From an uncultured Paracoccaceae bacterium (lineage in GTDB: Bacteria; Pseudomonadota; Alphaproteobacteria; Rhodobacterales; Rhodobacteraceae), in the NCBI GenBank assembly GCA_938092015.1, contig CALKOT010000043.1, forward strand, positions 1 through 55,703: a DNA stretch of 55,703 bases, read 5' to 3'. Shown in pieces: positions 45,659 through 55,703 of the stretch (position 1 is the stretch's first letter; every line of letters begins with the position of its first letter). The position numbers and the translations under genes are program-made. The notes beneath the pieces are model-generated. The model was not told the DNA's origin. It saw only the letters and a program-made list of their open reading frames with translations, and did no database searches.

Positions 45659-47200
45659 TCAGTCCGGCAGACCTGCAGCGCGTAGTCCATCCAGCATGAT
45701 CGCCAGCAGGCGTTCATCGACAAGCGGCAAAAGTTCGGCCACGCGACTAATGGTAAGCTCTCGTCTGAACGCCTGCATATCCTTCCGCGCGGTGGCGGCC
45801 TCTTCCAGTCTTCCCTGCCCTACCAAAGACAGGATAAGCGCGACATTCGCCCAAAACTGCGTTTTTGGGTTGGCTACAGCTTCTCTGGCGTAGGGTTCAG
45901 CGTCCATCGGCGCACCGTCGAACACAAGCGCCATGGCGAGCCAAACTGTAGCGACGCCGTGCGAGGAATGCAGTTTCCCAATCTCATTGGCCTGCAGCAG
46001 AACCTCTCTCGCCTCGACCAACTGACCTAACGCCACAAGGGCAAGGCCAAGCCTTGCTTTCATATGCGTGTCAGAAGGCGCGATTGAAAGCGCACGCCGC
46101 AAGGCCATCGTCCCTTCATCGTTTTTGTGAAGGTGCACCAGCACCAGGCCAAGGCAGGCCGAAAATTCAGCGTCGAACATATTCAATTCGAAGGCCTTAC
46201 GCGCATTGATCAACGCTTCCTGCGACCTCGCTTCTCGATCATCGGGAAAATTCAACCCGAATATCTGAAAACAGGAATTGGCAAGGCCACAATAGGCCTC
46301 AGGCAAACGGGGATCGAGCGCGATAGCCTTGCGAAACTCTTCGCGGGCGACCCGGGCTTCGTCCTCTTGCCCCATCCTGCCTTGATCATGGATGTGCACC
46401 CAGCCGCGCAACACATGATCCCATGCGTCGGGGTGGGCTTTTGCCAGCGCCCGTTGGCGGTCAGCACGCTGCATCACAGGTACGACAGCGGCGGCGATCA
46501 GGCGCGTAACCTCCTCCGCAACTGAGAACAGATCCTCATCATCGCGAAGATAGTGCTCAGACCAAAGGACGCCGTCCGTTTCTGTATTGCTGAGCTGCGC
46601 CGCGATTCGCAGCCGATTGCCCATGCGCCGGGCACCGCCTTCGATAACGTAGCGAACGCCATGCTCACGTCTAAGCGCCGCGCTATCACCTAGTGTATCT
46701 GCAAGCGAATATGCCGCCCGGCGCGAGGTTATAATGAACTGCGCACCATGGCTGAGTTCGGATATGACGTCTTCGGTCAGCGCTTCGCATAGATGATTCA
46801 GTTCAGCGTCACTCGACTGGTTTTGAAAAGGCGATACAAGGACGCGCGACCGGCCAGCCGCCTCAAGCGCAGAACCCGCCGTCGACTGCGGTTCCACGTC
46901 CGCAACGAACCGAAATCCCCGCCTTGGGTATGTGCGAATGATCGCTTGCGCCTTGCCGTCGTCACCAACTGCACGCCGAACGGCATTGATGCGGCTGTTC
47001 AGACTGGCGTCAGAGATGATCCGTCCGTCCCAGACCACATCTATTATCTCGTCCTTGCTAACGACACGGTCGGCGTTTTCGGCAAGCAATGTCAGCAGGG
47101 CGAACACCTGCGGCTCCACCTCAACAGGACCCTCAGGCCCAAGCAGTTCGTGCCGGTCCGGGTCGAGGCAATAGGGGCCGAAACGGATTTCCATCAACAA
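45659..47200 (-). CDS. CadC-like winged-helix regulator with TPR region
   Basis: This 513-residue protein has an OmpR/CadC-type winged-helix DNA-binding domain at about 10-105: RFGPYCLDPDRHELLG, then LLAENADRVVSKDEIIDVVWDG, SLNSRINAVRRAVGD and IRTYPRRGFRFVA. An adenylate-cyclase-type middle region follows (LVSPFQN, VRYVIEGGARRMGNRLRIAAQLSNT), then TPR-like helices from about 270 to 490 (AREEFRKAIALDPRLPEAYCGLAN). There is no membrane segment, unlike CadC itself. It is transcribed toward phaA. The signal is unknown. A 7-bp inverted repeat lies 12-27 bases before the start and could be an autoregulatory site. The in-frame ATG at 47194 is an alternative start. Confidence 0.88.
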   Translation of the reverse strand: MLMEIRFGPYCLDPDRHELLGPEGPVEVEPQVFALLTLLAENADRVVSKDEIIDVVWDGRIISDASLNSRINAVRRAVGDDGKAQAIIRTYPRRGFRFVADVEPQSTAGSALEAAGRSRVLVSPFQNQSSDAELNHLCEALTEDVISELSHGAQFIITSRRAAYSLADTLGDSAALRREHGVRYVIEGGARRMGNRLRIAAQLSNTETDGVLWSEHYLRDDEDLFSVAEEVTRLIAAAVVPVMQRADRQRALAKAHPDAWDHVLRGWVHIHDQGRMGQEDEARVAREEFRKAIALDPRLPEAYCGLANSCFQIFGLNFPDDREARSQEALINARKAFELNMFDAEFSACLGLVLVHLHKNDEGTMALRRALSIAPSDTHMKARLGLALVALGQLVEAREVLLQANEIGKLHSSHGVATVWLAMALVFDGAPMDAEPYAREAVANPKTQFWANVALILSLVGQGRLEEAATARKDMQAFRRELTISRVAELLPLVDERLLAIMLDGLRAAGLPD

Positions 47201-47211
47201 ATTTATTCTGT

Positions 47212-47227
47212 CTTTAGATGTCTAAAG
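47212..47227. promoter_or_regulatory. Inverted repeat CTTTAGA-TG-TCTAAAG before the CadC-like regulator gene
   Basis: CTTTAGATGTCTAAAG is a 7-bp perfect inverted repeat with a two-base spacer, immediately upstream of the regulator start at 47200. Position and symmetry suit an operator for a dimeric protein, possibly the regulator itself. It could also form a small hairpin in the mRNA leader. Confidence 0.4.
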
Positions 47228-47307
47228 CAATCCGTAACTTGATCTTCAAGCGGTGATGGCAGCGAAGCGTCATGGTTTTTCTACCAACTAGATGAAAGGC
47301 GCACGCC

Positions 47308-47499
47308 ATGACACTGACCAAAAATCTTTCTCTGCTGAACCTGATCAACCTTTTCAGCCCTAAGATCAAAATCGCCGCCTCTACTGCGAAGATCGAAGAG
47401 AACCAAGCATACAGAACCAAGGTTGAAGCGGCGCGCACCAGTCTCGAATCCAGGCTGTCGGATTCGAAACGCGATTGGACGCGCTACCTCGATTGCTGA
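47308..47499 (+). CDS. Small hypothetical protein, 63 residues
   Basis: The reading frame MTLTKNLSLLNLINLFSPKI continues with a charged, Ala/Glu/Lys/Arg-rich helix and ends DWTRYLDC. GAAAGG lies 12 bases upstream of the ATG as a possible ribosome-binding site. It has no recognised domain. It is divergent from the CadC-like regulator, and about 107 bp separate the two starts, so it may be a target of that regulator (inference). It does not overlap another gene, which favours a real small protein, but it is short enough to be chance. Confidence 0.5.
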   Translation: MTLTKNLSLLNLINLFSPKIKIAASTAKIEENQAYRTKVEAARTSLESRLSDSKRDWTRYLDC

Positions 47500-47664
47500 G
47501 CCTGTGCAAACACCGCCACGGACACATCAATAAATTGCGGCGTACGCGCCAGGCGCTTCCAGCCAACATTTCAGCCAATTCATCCCGACGACATGACGCC
47601 ATGCATCACACGCATAGCGGGCGCGACAAAACTGACAGGTGTTTTCCTTGCGTAAACCTTTATG

Positions 47665-47675
47665 TTGCACCGCAG
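47665..47675. promoter_or_regulatory. Possible PhaR-type site upstream of phaB
   Basis: TTGCACCGCAG differs by one base from CTGC-N3-GCAG, the pattern I recall for the PHB-responsive repressor PhaR of Rhodobacter and Paracoccus. It lies about 105 bp before the phaB start. The 280 bp between 47500 and 47779 hold no other feature I can name. Short motif, so chance is likely. Confidence 0.25.
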
Positions 47676-47779
47676 CATATCGGCGGAGATAAAAATGCGG
47701 CGTGAGAATTTGTCGCAATTATATTTCGAAAACGACCCTGTATACGCAATGAAATAACCCAAGATTTCTGGAGGAACAA

Positions 47780-48502
47780 ATGGGACGTGTCGCACTAGTC
47801 ACTGGCGGATCACGCGGGATCGGCGCAGCAATTTCAACCGCATTGAAGGCAGAAGGTTACACCGTCGCCGCCAACTATGCCGGTAACGACGAAGCGGCAT
47901 CAGCCTTCACCGCTGAAACCGGCATCAAGACCTACAAATGGTCAGTTGCTGACTATGACGCCTGCGCTGCAGGTATCGCGCAGGTCGAAGAAGACCTCGG
48001 CCCTGTCGACGTTCTGGTGAACAATGCGGGCATCACCCGCGATGCGACGTTCCACAAGATGACGAAAGACCAGTGGGATCAAGTGATCGGCACCAACCTT
48101 AACGGTCTCTTCAACATGACCCACCCGATCTGGCCTGGCATGCGTGGCCGGGGTTTTGGCCGCGTCATCAACATCTCATCCATCAACGGCCAGAAAGGTC
48201 AGATGGGTCAGGCGAACTATTCCGCTGCGAAAGCAGGCGACATTGGCTTCACCAAAGCCCTCGCTCAGGAAGGCGCATTCAAAGGCGTCACAGTCAATGC
48301 AATCTGCCCTGGTTACATCGGCACCGACATGGTGATGGCAGTTCCTGAGAAAGTTCGCGAAAGCATCATTGCGCAGATCCCCGTTGGTCGCCTAGGTTCA
48401 ACCGAAGATATTGCGCGCTGCGTTGTATTTCTCGCATCAGATGATGCCGGCTTTATCACCGGCGCCACACTGACCGCCAATGGCGGACAGTACCTGACCT
48501 GA
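47780..48502 (+). CDS. phaB: Acetoacetyl-CoA reductase PhaB
   Basis: This 240-residue short-chain dehydrogenase reduces acetoacetyl-CoA to (R)-3-hydroxybutyryl-CoA for polyhydroxybutyrate. ALVTGGSRGIGAAIS is the NADPH loop, NNAGITRDATFHKM is typical of PhaB, and the Ser-Tyr-Lys triad lies in ISSINGQKGQMGQANYSAAK. GYIGTDMVMAVPEKVRESI is the substrate-end signature. A good GGAGGAAC ribosome site precedes the ATG. It is followed by aceE after 47 bp on the same strand. Confidence 0.96.
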   Translation: MGRVALVTGGSRGIGAAISTALKAEGYTVAANYAGNDEAASAFTAETGIKTYKWSVADYDACAAGIAQVEEDLGPVDVLVNNAGITRDATFHKMTKDQWDQVIGTNLNGLFNMTHPIWPGMRGRGFGRVINISSINGQKGQMGQANYSAAKAGDIGFTKALAQEGAFKGVTVNAICPGYIGTDMVMAVPEKVRESIIAQIPVGRLGSTEDIARCVVFLASDDAGFITGATLTANGGQYLT

Positions 48503-48549
48503 TCGGGACATAACGACGGAGACGAGATTACATCTAAGGAGACGACCTT

Positions 48550-51219
<2,670 letters not shown>

Positions 51220-51238
51220 AGCGGGAGGGGATAAAGAC

Positions 51239-52519
51239 ATGTCAGCAATTGAAGTAAAAGTTCCCGATATCGGCGATTTCGACACTGTTCCAGTGATCGG
51301 CATCATGGTGTCCGTGGGCGATATGATCGCCGAGGATGACCCGCTGATTGAGCTGGAAAGCGACAAGGCGACGATGGAAGTGCCGGCCCCTCAGGGCGGC
51401 AAGGTCGTCGAGATCAAGATCAGCGAAGGCGATGAGATCGGCGAAGGCGCCGTGATCTTGATGCTTGAGGCAGACGGCGCAAGCGATGCGCCCGCCCCTG
51501 CCGAAGCGCCGAAAGAGGAACCGAAGACGGAGGCTGCGGCCCCTGCCCCCGCCGCATCCTCAGCGCCAAAGTCTGGCGAGTTGACCAAGGTCGACGAAGG
51601 CGGCTTCGTCAAGGCCCACGCCTCCCCTTCCGTGCGTGCCTTCGCGCGGCAGATGGGCGTCGATCTGACAACGATATCGGGCACCGGCCGCAAGGGCCGG
51701 ATCCTGCGCGAGGACATCGCAGCCGCCTTCAAGAAAACCGCTGCCCCTGCGGGCGTTGCCTCCGCAGAAGGCGGCATGGGCATCCCACCAATCCCAGCGG
51801 TGGATTTTACCAAGTTCGGCGCAGTCGAAGCTGTAGAGATGAGCCGGATCAAGAAGATCTCTGGCCCCGCCCTGCACCGGTCATGGCTGAACATCCCGCA
51901 TGTCACGCATAATGAAGAGGCGGACATCACCTCTCTCGACGCTTATCGCAAACAGTTGGATACAGCGGCAAAAGAGGAAGGCTATCGCGTCACGCTGCTG
52001 AGTTTTGTGATCAAGGTGGCAGTCTCTGCCCTGAAAACGCATTGGGAGGTGAACTCTTCTATCCATCCCGACGGCGACAAGCTGATCCGCAAATCCTACT
52101 ACCATATCGGCTTTGCGGCGGACACGCCGAACGGCCTGATGGTTCCGGTGATCAAGAACGCCGACGCCAAAGGGATCGTCGAGATATCCAAGGAACTCGG
52201 CGAATTGTCAGCCAAGGCTCGTGATGGCAAGCTGAAAGGCGACGACATGTCGGGCGCGTCCTTTACCATCTCGTCCCTCGGCGGCATCGGCGGCACATCC
52301 TTCACCCCCATCGTGAACGCGCCAGAGGTTGCGATCCTCGGCCTCACGCGATCAAAGATGCAGCCCGTCTGGGACAAAGGAGCGGAAGAATTCAAGTCGC
52401 GTCTCATGCAGCCCCTTTCCCTTTCCTACGATCACCGCGCCATCGACGGCGCGCTGGCGGCGCGGTTCTGCGCGACCCTGAAACACCTGCTCGGCGACGA
52501 ACGCCGGCTGATGCTGTAA
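51239..52519 (+). CDS. aceF: Pyruvate dehydrogenase E2, dihydrolipoamide acetyltransferase (AceF)
   Basis: This 426-residue core subunit has one lipoyl domain (1-77, Lys43 in ELESDKATMEVP), an Ala/Pro/Glu-rich linker, an E1/E3-binding domain at about 125-165 (ASPSVRAFARQMGVDLTTISG and GRKGRILREDI) and a catalytic domain ending LSYDHRAIDGALAARF with the active His. Escherichia coli AceF has three lipoyl domains; this has one. The ATG at 51239 follows GCGGGAGGGG 20 bp after the aceE stop; a longer in-frame start inside aceE has no family support. Confidence 0.96.
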   Translation: MSAIEVKVPDIGDFDTVPVIGIMVSVGDMIAEDDPLIELESDKATMEVPAPQGGKVVEIKISEGDEIGEGAVILMLEADGASDAPAPAEAPKEEPKTEAAAPAPAASSAPKSGELTKVDEGGFVKAHASPSVRAFARQMGVDLTTISGTGRKGRILREDIAAAFKKTAAPAGVASAEGGMGIPPIPAVDFTKFGAVEAVEMSRIKKISGPALHRSWLNIPHVTHNEEADITSLDAYRKQLDTAAKEEGYRVTLLSFVIKVAVSALKTHWEVNSSIHPDGDKLIRKSYYHIGFAADTPNGLMVPVIKNADAKGIVEISKELGELSAKARDGKLKGDDMSGASFTISSLGGIGGTSFTPIVNAPEVAILGLTRSKMQPVWDKGAEEFKSRLMQPLSLSYDHRAIDGALAARFCATLKHLLGDERRLML

Positions 52520-52529
52520 GGGGGCGGAC

Positions 52530-54263
52530 ATGGCTGTCATCGACGTAAAAGTTCCCAATATCGGCGATTTCGACGCCGTTCCCGTGATCGGCATCATGGT
52601 TTCACCCGGCGACAAGGTCGCCGTCGAAGACCCGCTGATCGAACTGGAAAGCGACAAGGCAACGATGGAGGTCCCCTCCCCCATCGCTGGCAAAATCGTT
52701 GAAATCAAGGTGAGCGAAGGCGACGAGGTCGCCGAAGGTGCGCTGATCCTGACGCTGGAAGCAGAAGGCACCGCGGCTGAGACGCCTGCCAAAGAGGAAG
52801 CCGCGAAACCGGTTAAGGCGCCCCAAGCTGCATCGTCGGTCGCAAAGGGCGACATCCACGGCCAAGTCGTCGTACTCGGCTCTGGCCCCGGCGGGTATAC
52901 GGCTGCATTCCGCGCGGCGGATCTTGGCCTCGACGTCGTTCTCATCGAAAAGAACCCAACACTCGGCGGCGTTTGCCTGAATGTTGGCTGCATCCCATCC
53001 AAAGCCCTTCTCCACGCCGCGAAGGTCATCACTGAAGCCGAAGAGATGGGTCATTTCGGCGTCTCACTCGGCAAACCAAAGATCGATGTCGACAAACTGC
53101 GCGGCTGGAAACAGTCGGTCGTGGACAAGCTGGTCGGAGGCCTCGGCGGCCTCGCCAAAGCCCGCAAAGTGACGGTGGTTGAGGGCAAGGGGATGTTCTC
53201 CTCCGCCAACTCCATCGACGTGGAAACGGCGGACGGCAAAAAGGTCGTCACCTTAGATCAGTGCGTCATCGCAGCAGGGTCTGAGCCTGTCACATTGCCC
53301 TTCATCCCGCACGAAGACGCCCGTGTGATCGACAGCACTGGCGCGCTGGAGCTGGACGGTATTCCGAACAAGCTGCTCGTCCTCGGCGGCGGTATCATCG
53401 GGTTGGAAATGGGCACGGTTTACGAAGCGCTCGGGTCAAAAGTCACCGTCGTTGAGTTCATGGAGCAGATCATTCCTGGCTGCGACAAGGACATCGTCAA
53501 ACCGCTCGCGAAACGCCTCGAAGGTCGGTTCGAAGAAATCCGGCTGAAGACCAAAGTCACCGCCGTGAAGGCCCAGAAGAGCGGGCTGAAAGTGACGATG
53601 GAAGGACCGGACGGTTCAGAAGACAAGCTGTTCGACAAAGTGCTAGTCGCCGTTGGCCGCCGTCCGAATGGCGCGCTGATTTCTCTGGATAAAGCTGGCG
53701 TTGCAGTGGACGAACGCGGCTTTGTGCCCGTCGACAACCAGATGCGTACCAACCAGCCTCATATCTTCGCCATCGGCGACATCGTCGGCCAGCCGATGCT
53801 AGCGCACAAAGCGGTGCACGAAGGCAAGGTTGCCGCTGAAGTCTGCGCAGGCGAGAAGCGGGCGTTCGATGCCCGCGTGATCCCGTCCGTCGCCTATACC
53901 GACCCTGAGGTTGCGTGGGTCGGCGTGACGGAAACCGACGCTAAGGCGCAAGGCATCAAAGTCAACAAAGGTGTCTTCCCTTGGGCAGCCTCTGGCCGGT
54001 CGCTATCGCTGGCCCGCGACGAAGGGATCACTAAAGTCATCTTTGACCCGGAAGATGATCGCGTTATCGGCGCCGCTATCGTTGGGCCGAACGCTGGTGA
54101 TCTGATCGCCGAAGTTGCGCTGGCGATTGAGATGGGGGCGGACGCCACTGATCTGGGCCATACTATCCATCCGCATCCGACGCTGTCCGAGACGGTGAAC
54201 TTTGCGGCGGAAATGTTTGAGGGCACGATTACGGACCTGATGCCGCCGAAGAAGCGAAAGTAA
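52530..54263 (+). CDS. lpdA: Dihydrolipoamide dehydrogenase (E3) with N-terminal lipoyl domain
   Basis: This 577-residue flavoprotein re-oxidises the lipoyl group of E2 with NAD+. An N-terminal lipoyl domain (1-78, Lys43 in ELESDKATMEVP) is nearly identical to that of AceF over its first 50 residues, then a Glu/Ala/Pro linker, the FAD loop VVLGSGPGGYTAAF, the redox disulfide GGVCLNVGCIPSKALL, the NAD loop LLVLGGGIIGLEMG and the C-terminal active site HTIHPHPTLSETV. The fusion makes this subunit about 110 residues longer than plain Lpd. It starts 10 bp after aceF. Confidence 0.97.
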   Translation: MAVIDVKVPNIGDFDAVPVIGIMVSPGDKVAVEDPLIELESDKATMEVPSPIAGKIVEIKVSEGDEVAEGALILTLEAEGTAAETPAKEEAAKPVKAPQAASSVAKGDIHGQVVVLGSGPGGYTAAFRAADLGLDVVLIEKNPTLGGVCLNVGCIPSKALLHAAKVITEAEEMGHFGVSLGKPKIDVDKLRGWKQSVVDKLVGGLGGLAKARKVTVVEGKGMFSSANSIDVETADGKKVVTLDQCVIAAGSEPVTLPFIPHEDARVIDSTGALELDGIPNKLLVLGGGIIGLEMGTVYEALGSKVTVVEFMEQIIPGCDKDIVKPLAKRLEGRFEEIRLKTKVTAVKAQKSGLKVTMEGPDGSEDKLFDKVLVAVGRRPNGALISLDKAGVAVDERGFVPVDNQMRTNQPHIFAIGDIVGQPMLAHKAVHEGKVAAEVCAGEKRAFDARVIPSVAYTDPEVAWVGVTETDAKAQGIKVNKGVFPWAASGRSLSLARDEGITKVIFDPEDDRVIGAAIVGPNAGDLIAEVALAIEMGADATDLGHTIHPHPTLSETVNFAAEMFEGTITDLMPPKKRK

Positions 54264-54315
54264 AGCGCGCTTAAGGCGCTTAGTTCAGCTTCACCGGGCA
54301 GAACAATCGGGAAAC

Positions 54316-54346
54316 AGCTCACGTCCACCACAGGCGGACGTGAGCT
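54316..54346 (+). terminator. Strong hairpin after the pyruvate dehydrogenase operon
   Basis: AGCTCACGTCC (54316-54326) pairs perfectly with GGACGTGAGCT (54336-54346) around a nine-base loop, 52 bases after the lpdA stop. There is no T-run, so it may act as an mRNA 3' stabiliser or Rho-dependent end. A shorter pair, AAGCGC/GCGCTT, lies at 54263-54281. Confidence 0.6.
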
Positions 54347-54426
54347 CTAGTACTCCAAGGTAAGCAAAGACTTCCGGCCCAGCGCCAGACGCTGTATGCT
54401 CGCCAAAAGACGAGGCGGAGCAATAA

Positions 54427-55548
54427 TTGCCCACATTCTACGAATTTTTTGCGGGCGGCGGCATGGTTCGCGCGGGCCTCGGCGCGGGCTGGGACTGCCT
54501 GTTCGCGAATGATTTTGACGCCAAAAAGGCCGCCACTTACATCCGGAACTGGGGTGAAGGCGAAATGCGGGTTGGGGACATCAATGCCCTCTCCGCCGCT
54601 GATCTGCCTGGGCAGGCCGACCTCATGTGGGGCTCATTCCCCTGCCAGGATCTCTCGCTGGCCGGATCTGGCAAGGGCCTGGAAGGAACCCGATCAGGCG
54701 CATTTTACGCTTTCTGGCGCTTGATCAAGGAACTGGGTGATCGGGCGCCCAGCATTGTCGCCGTTGAAAACGTCGTCGGCGCCCTGACATCAAACGGCGG
54801 CGACGATTTTAGCGCGATGATTGAGACGTTCGTGTCGCACGGATATCGCCCCGGTGCGCTGGTGATCAACGCAGACCTGTTTGTTCCACAATCCCGCCCT
54901 CGCCTGTTCGTCGTCGGAGTGAAATCTGGTGCTGTTGGACAATTCAATTCTCCGTCCGGGCCATTTCACCCGCAGGCATTGGTGAATGCCGCTGAAAAAC
55001 TGCCAGATGCTTTGCAGGCTAAGCTGATCTGGCTGCGGCTGCCCTCACCTCATCTAAGAAACACGGCCTTCGTAGAGCTGATCGAGGATATACCCGACAG
55101 CGTTGAATGGCATTCTGAGGCGCAGACACAGCGTCTTCTTTCGCTCATGGCGCCGCTACACCGGGCTAAGGTTGAGGCAGCGCAAAAGAGCGGTCGCAAA
55201 ATCGTTGGCGGCCTTTATCGGCGCACGCGACGCGATGCGGACGGTCTTAAGGTTCAGCGGGCTGAAGTGCGGTTTGATAACATCGTCGGATGCCTGCGCA
55301 CGCCCTCAGGCGGATCCAGCCGTCAAACCTTGCTGATTGTTGAAGGCGCCACCATTCGGTCACGCCTGATTTCGACGCGAGAAACCGCCCGCCTGATGGG
55401 GCTGGACGACAGTTATGTGCTGCCGGAACGTTACAATGACGCTTATCACCTGACCGGCGATGGCGTCGTCGTTCCTGTTGTACGACATCTGGCGGCCCAT
55501 CTGTTTGAACCGCTGCTTTCACCAAACGCGGCAAACGACGCAGCGTGA
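54427..55548 (+). CDS. DNA (cytosine-5)-methyltransferase, apparently solitary
   Basis: This 373-residue protein has the ordered C5-methyltransferase motifs: I FYEFFAGGGMVRAGLGAGW, IV GSFPCQDLS with catalytic Cys73, VI VAVENVVGAL (residues 112-121), VIII QSRPRLFVVGV, and the late TARLMGLDDSYVLP plus VVRHLAAHLFEPL. The target-recognition part is between about 200 and 310 and gives no visible specificity. The start is TTG, with GGCGGAG nine bases upstream. No restriction endonuclease or Vsr gene is seen. It lies directly ahead of an IS3-type element, so a lost partner downstream is possible. Confidence 0.92.
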   Translation: MPTFYEFFAGGGMVRAGLGAGWDCLFANDFDAKKAATYIRNWGEGEMRVGDINALSAADLPGQADLMWGSFPCQDLSLAGSGKGLEGTRSGAFYAFWRLIKELGDRAPSIVAVENVVGALTSNGGDDFSAMIETFVSHGYRPGALVINADLFVPQSRPRLFVVGVKSGAVGQFNSPSGPFHPQALVNAAEKLPDALQAKLIWLRLPSPHLRNTAFVELIEDIPDSVEWHSEAQTQRLLSLMAPLHRAKVEAAQKSGRKIVGGLYRRTRRDADGLKVQRAEVRFDNIVGCLRTPSGGSSRQTLLIVEGATIRSRLISTRETARLMGLDDSYVLPERYNDAYHLTGDGVVVPVVRHLAAHLFEPLLSPNAANDAA

Positions 55549-55563
55549 TCAAGCGCAACATGC

Positions 55564-55703
55564 TGAGCCTCCCCCTTTGAATTGGTCCGCCCTTATAGTT
55601 AGGAAAGCGGAGGACCCGAGATGGCTATAAAGAGACCCAAGCCCGAAGAGATTGTCGTGAAGTTACGGCAAGTTGAAGTTTTGATTGGGCAAGGCATGCC
55701 CCG
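55564..55703 (+). mobile_element. Left end of an IS3-family insertion sequence, cut by the window edge
   Basis: The sequence TGAGCCTCCCCCTTTGAATT starting at 55564 has the TGA/CCCCC look of IS3-family terminal repeats. It lies 57 bp ahead of a transposase orfA start. The left end is only 15 bp beyond the methyltransferase stop. The right end and target duplication cannot be seen. Confidence 0.75.
55621..55703 (+). CDS. IS3-family transposase OrfA, 5' part only
   Basis: The frame reads MAIKRPKPEEIVVKLRQVEV then LIGQGMPR and runs off the window. KPEEIVxKLRQVEVLxxQG is the start of OrfA proteins of the IS407-like branch of IS3 elements, ahead of their helix-turn-helix. GGAGGACCCGAG precedes the ATG. 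OrfB with the DDE domain would lie beyond the window. Confidence 0.85.
   Translation, partial: MAIKRPKPEEIVVKLRQVEVLIGQGMP

Overview
The window looks like a chromosomal segment of a marine-type alphaproteobacterium of the Rhodobacterales (Roseobacter-like). This rests on gene order and protein character: dusB-ntrB-ntrC-ntrY-ntrX-trkA-trkH-hfq-hflX in one co-directional run, a fused ispDF followed by a pgpA-like gene and cinA, and aceE-aceF-lpd with a lipoyl domain fused to the E3 subunit. No rRNA, tRNA or CRISPR array was seen.

Region A (1-21567) is an accessory metabolic cluster. A left forward arm (288-8534) encodes an AA_synth/DUF1185 protein, a lone LivM-type permease, a polysaccharide-deacetylase-fold hydrolase, two class III CoA-transferases, a PaaK-like acyl-CoA ligase and an amidase. 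A reverse arm (11914-8539) encodes an acyl-CoA dehydrogenase, a MaoC-type hydratase, a second deacetylase-fold hydrolase close to PuuE allantoinase, and a crotonase. A right forward arm (12077-21567) encodes an MmgE/PrpD protein, a free acyl carrier protein, a benzoate-CoA-ligase-like enzyme and a 2050-residue type I polyketide synthase (KS-AT-DH-KR-ACP-TE). I infer uptake and CoA-dependent breakdown of an amide- or imide-containing acid, physically joined to a small acid-primed polyketide pathway. I know of no described system with this set. No cluster regulator and no phosphopantetheinyl transferase lies in the window.

Region B (21800-25809) is a spermidine/putrescine-type ABC operon (substrate-binding protein, two permeases, ATPase) that appears to be decaying. 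The first permease has an in-frame TGA where the family has Trp. The ATPase has an extra copy of a 10-bp tandem repeat that breaks the frame just before Walker A.

Region C (25897-41904) is core genome: hflX, hfq, trkH, trkA, ntrX, ntrY, ntrC, ntrB and dusB on the reverse strand, then ispDF, a degenerate pgpA-like gene, cinA/pncC, amtB and an FMN-binding oxidase-like gene on the forward strand. Nitrogen signalling (NtrBC, NtrYX), ammonium uptake (AmtB) and potassium uptake (TrkAH) sit together.

Region D (41901-55703) holds a COQ10/RatA-like gene, a phosphoribosyltransferase, a glycosyltransferase-like gene whose 3' end overlaps it antisense, phaA, a CadC-like winged-helix/TPR regulator, phaB and the pyruvate dehydrogenase operon. 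The regulator lies between phaA and phaB, so PHB precursor synthesis and acetyl-CoA supply are linked. The window ends with an apparently solitary C5-cytosine methyltransferase and the left end of an IS3-family element 15 bp beyond its stop.
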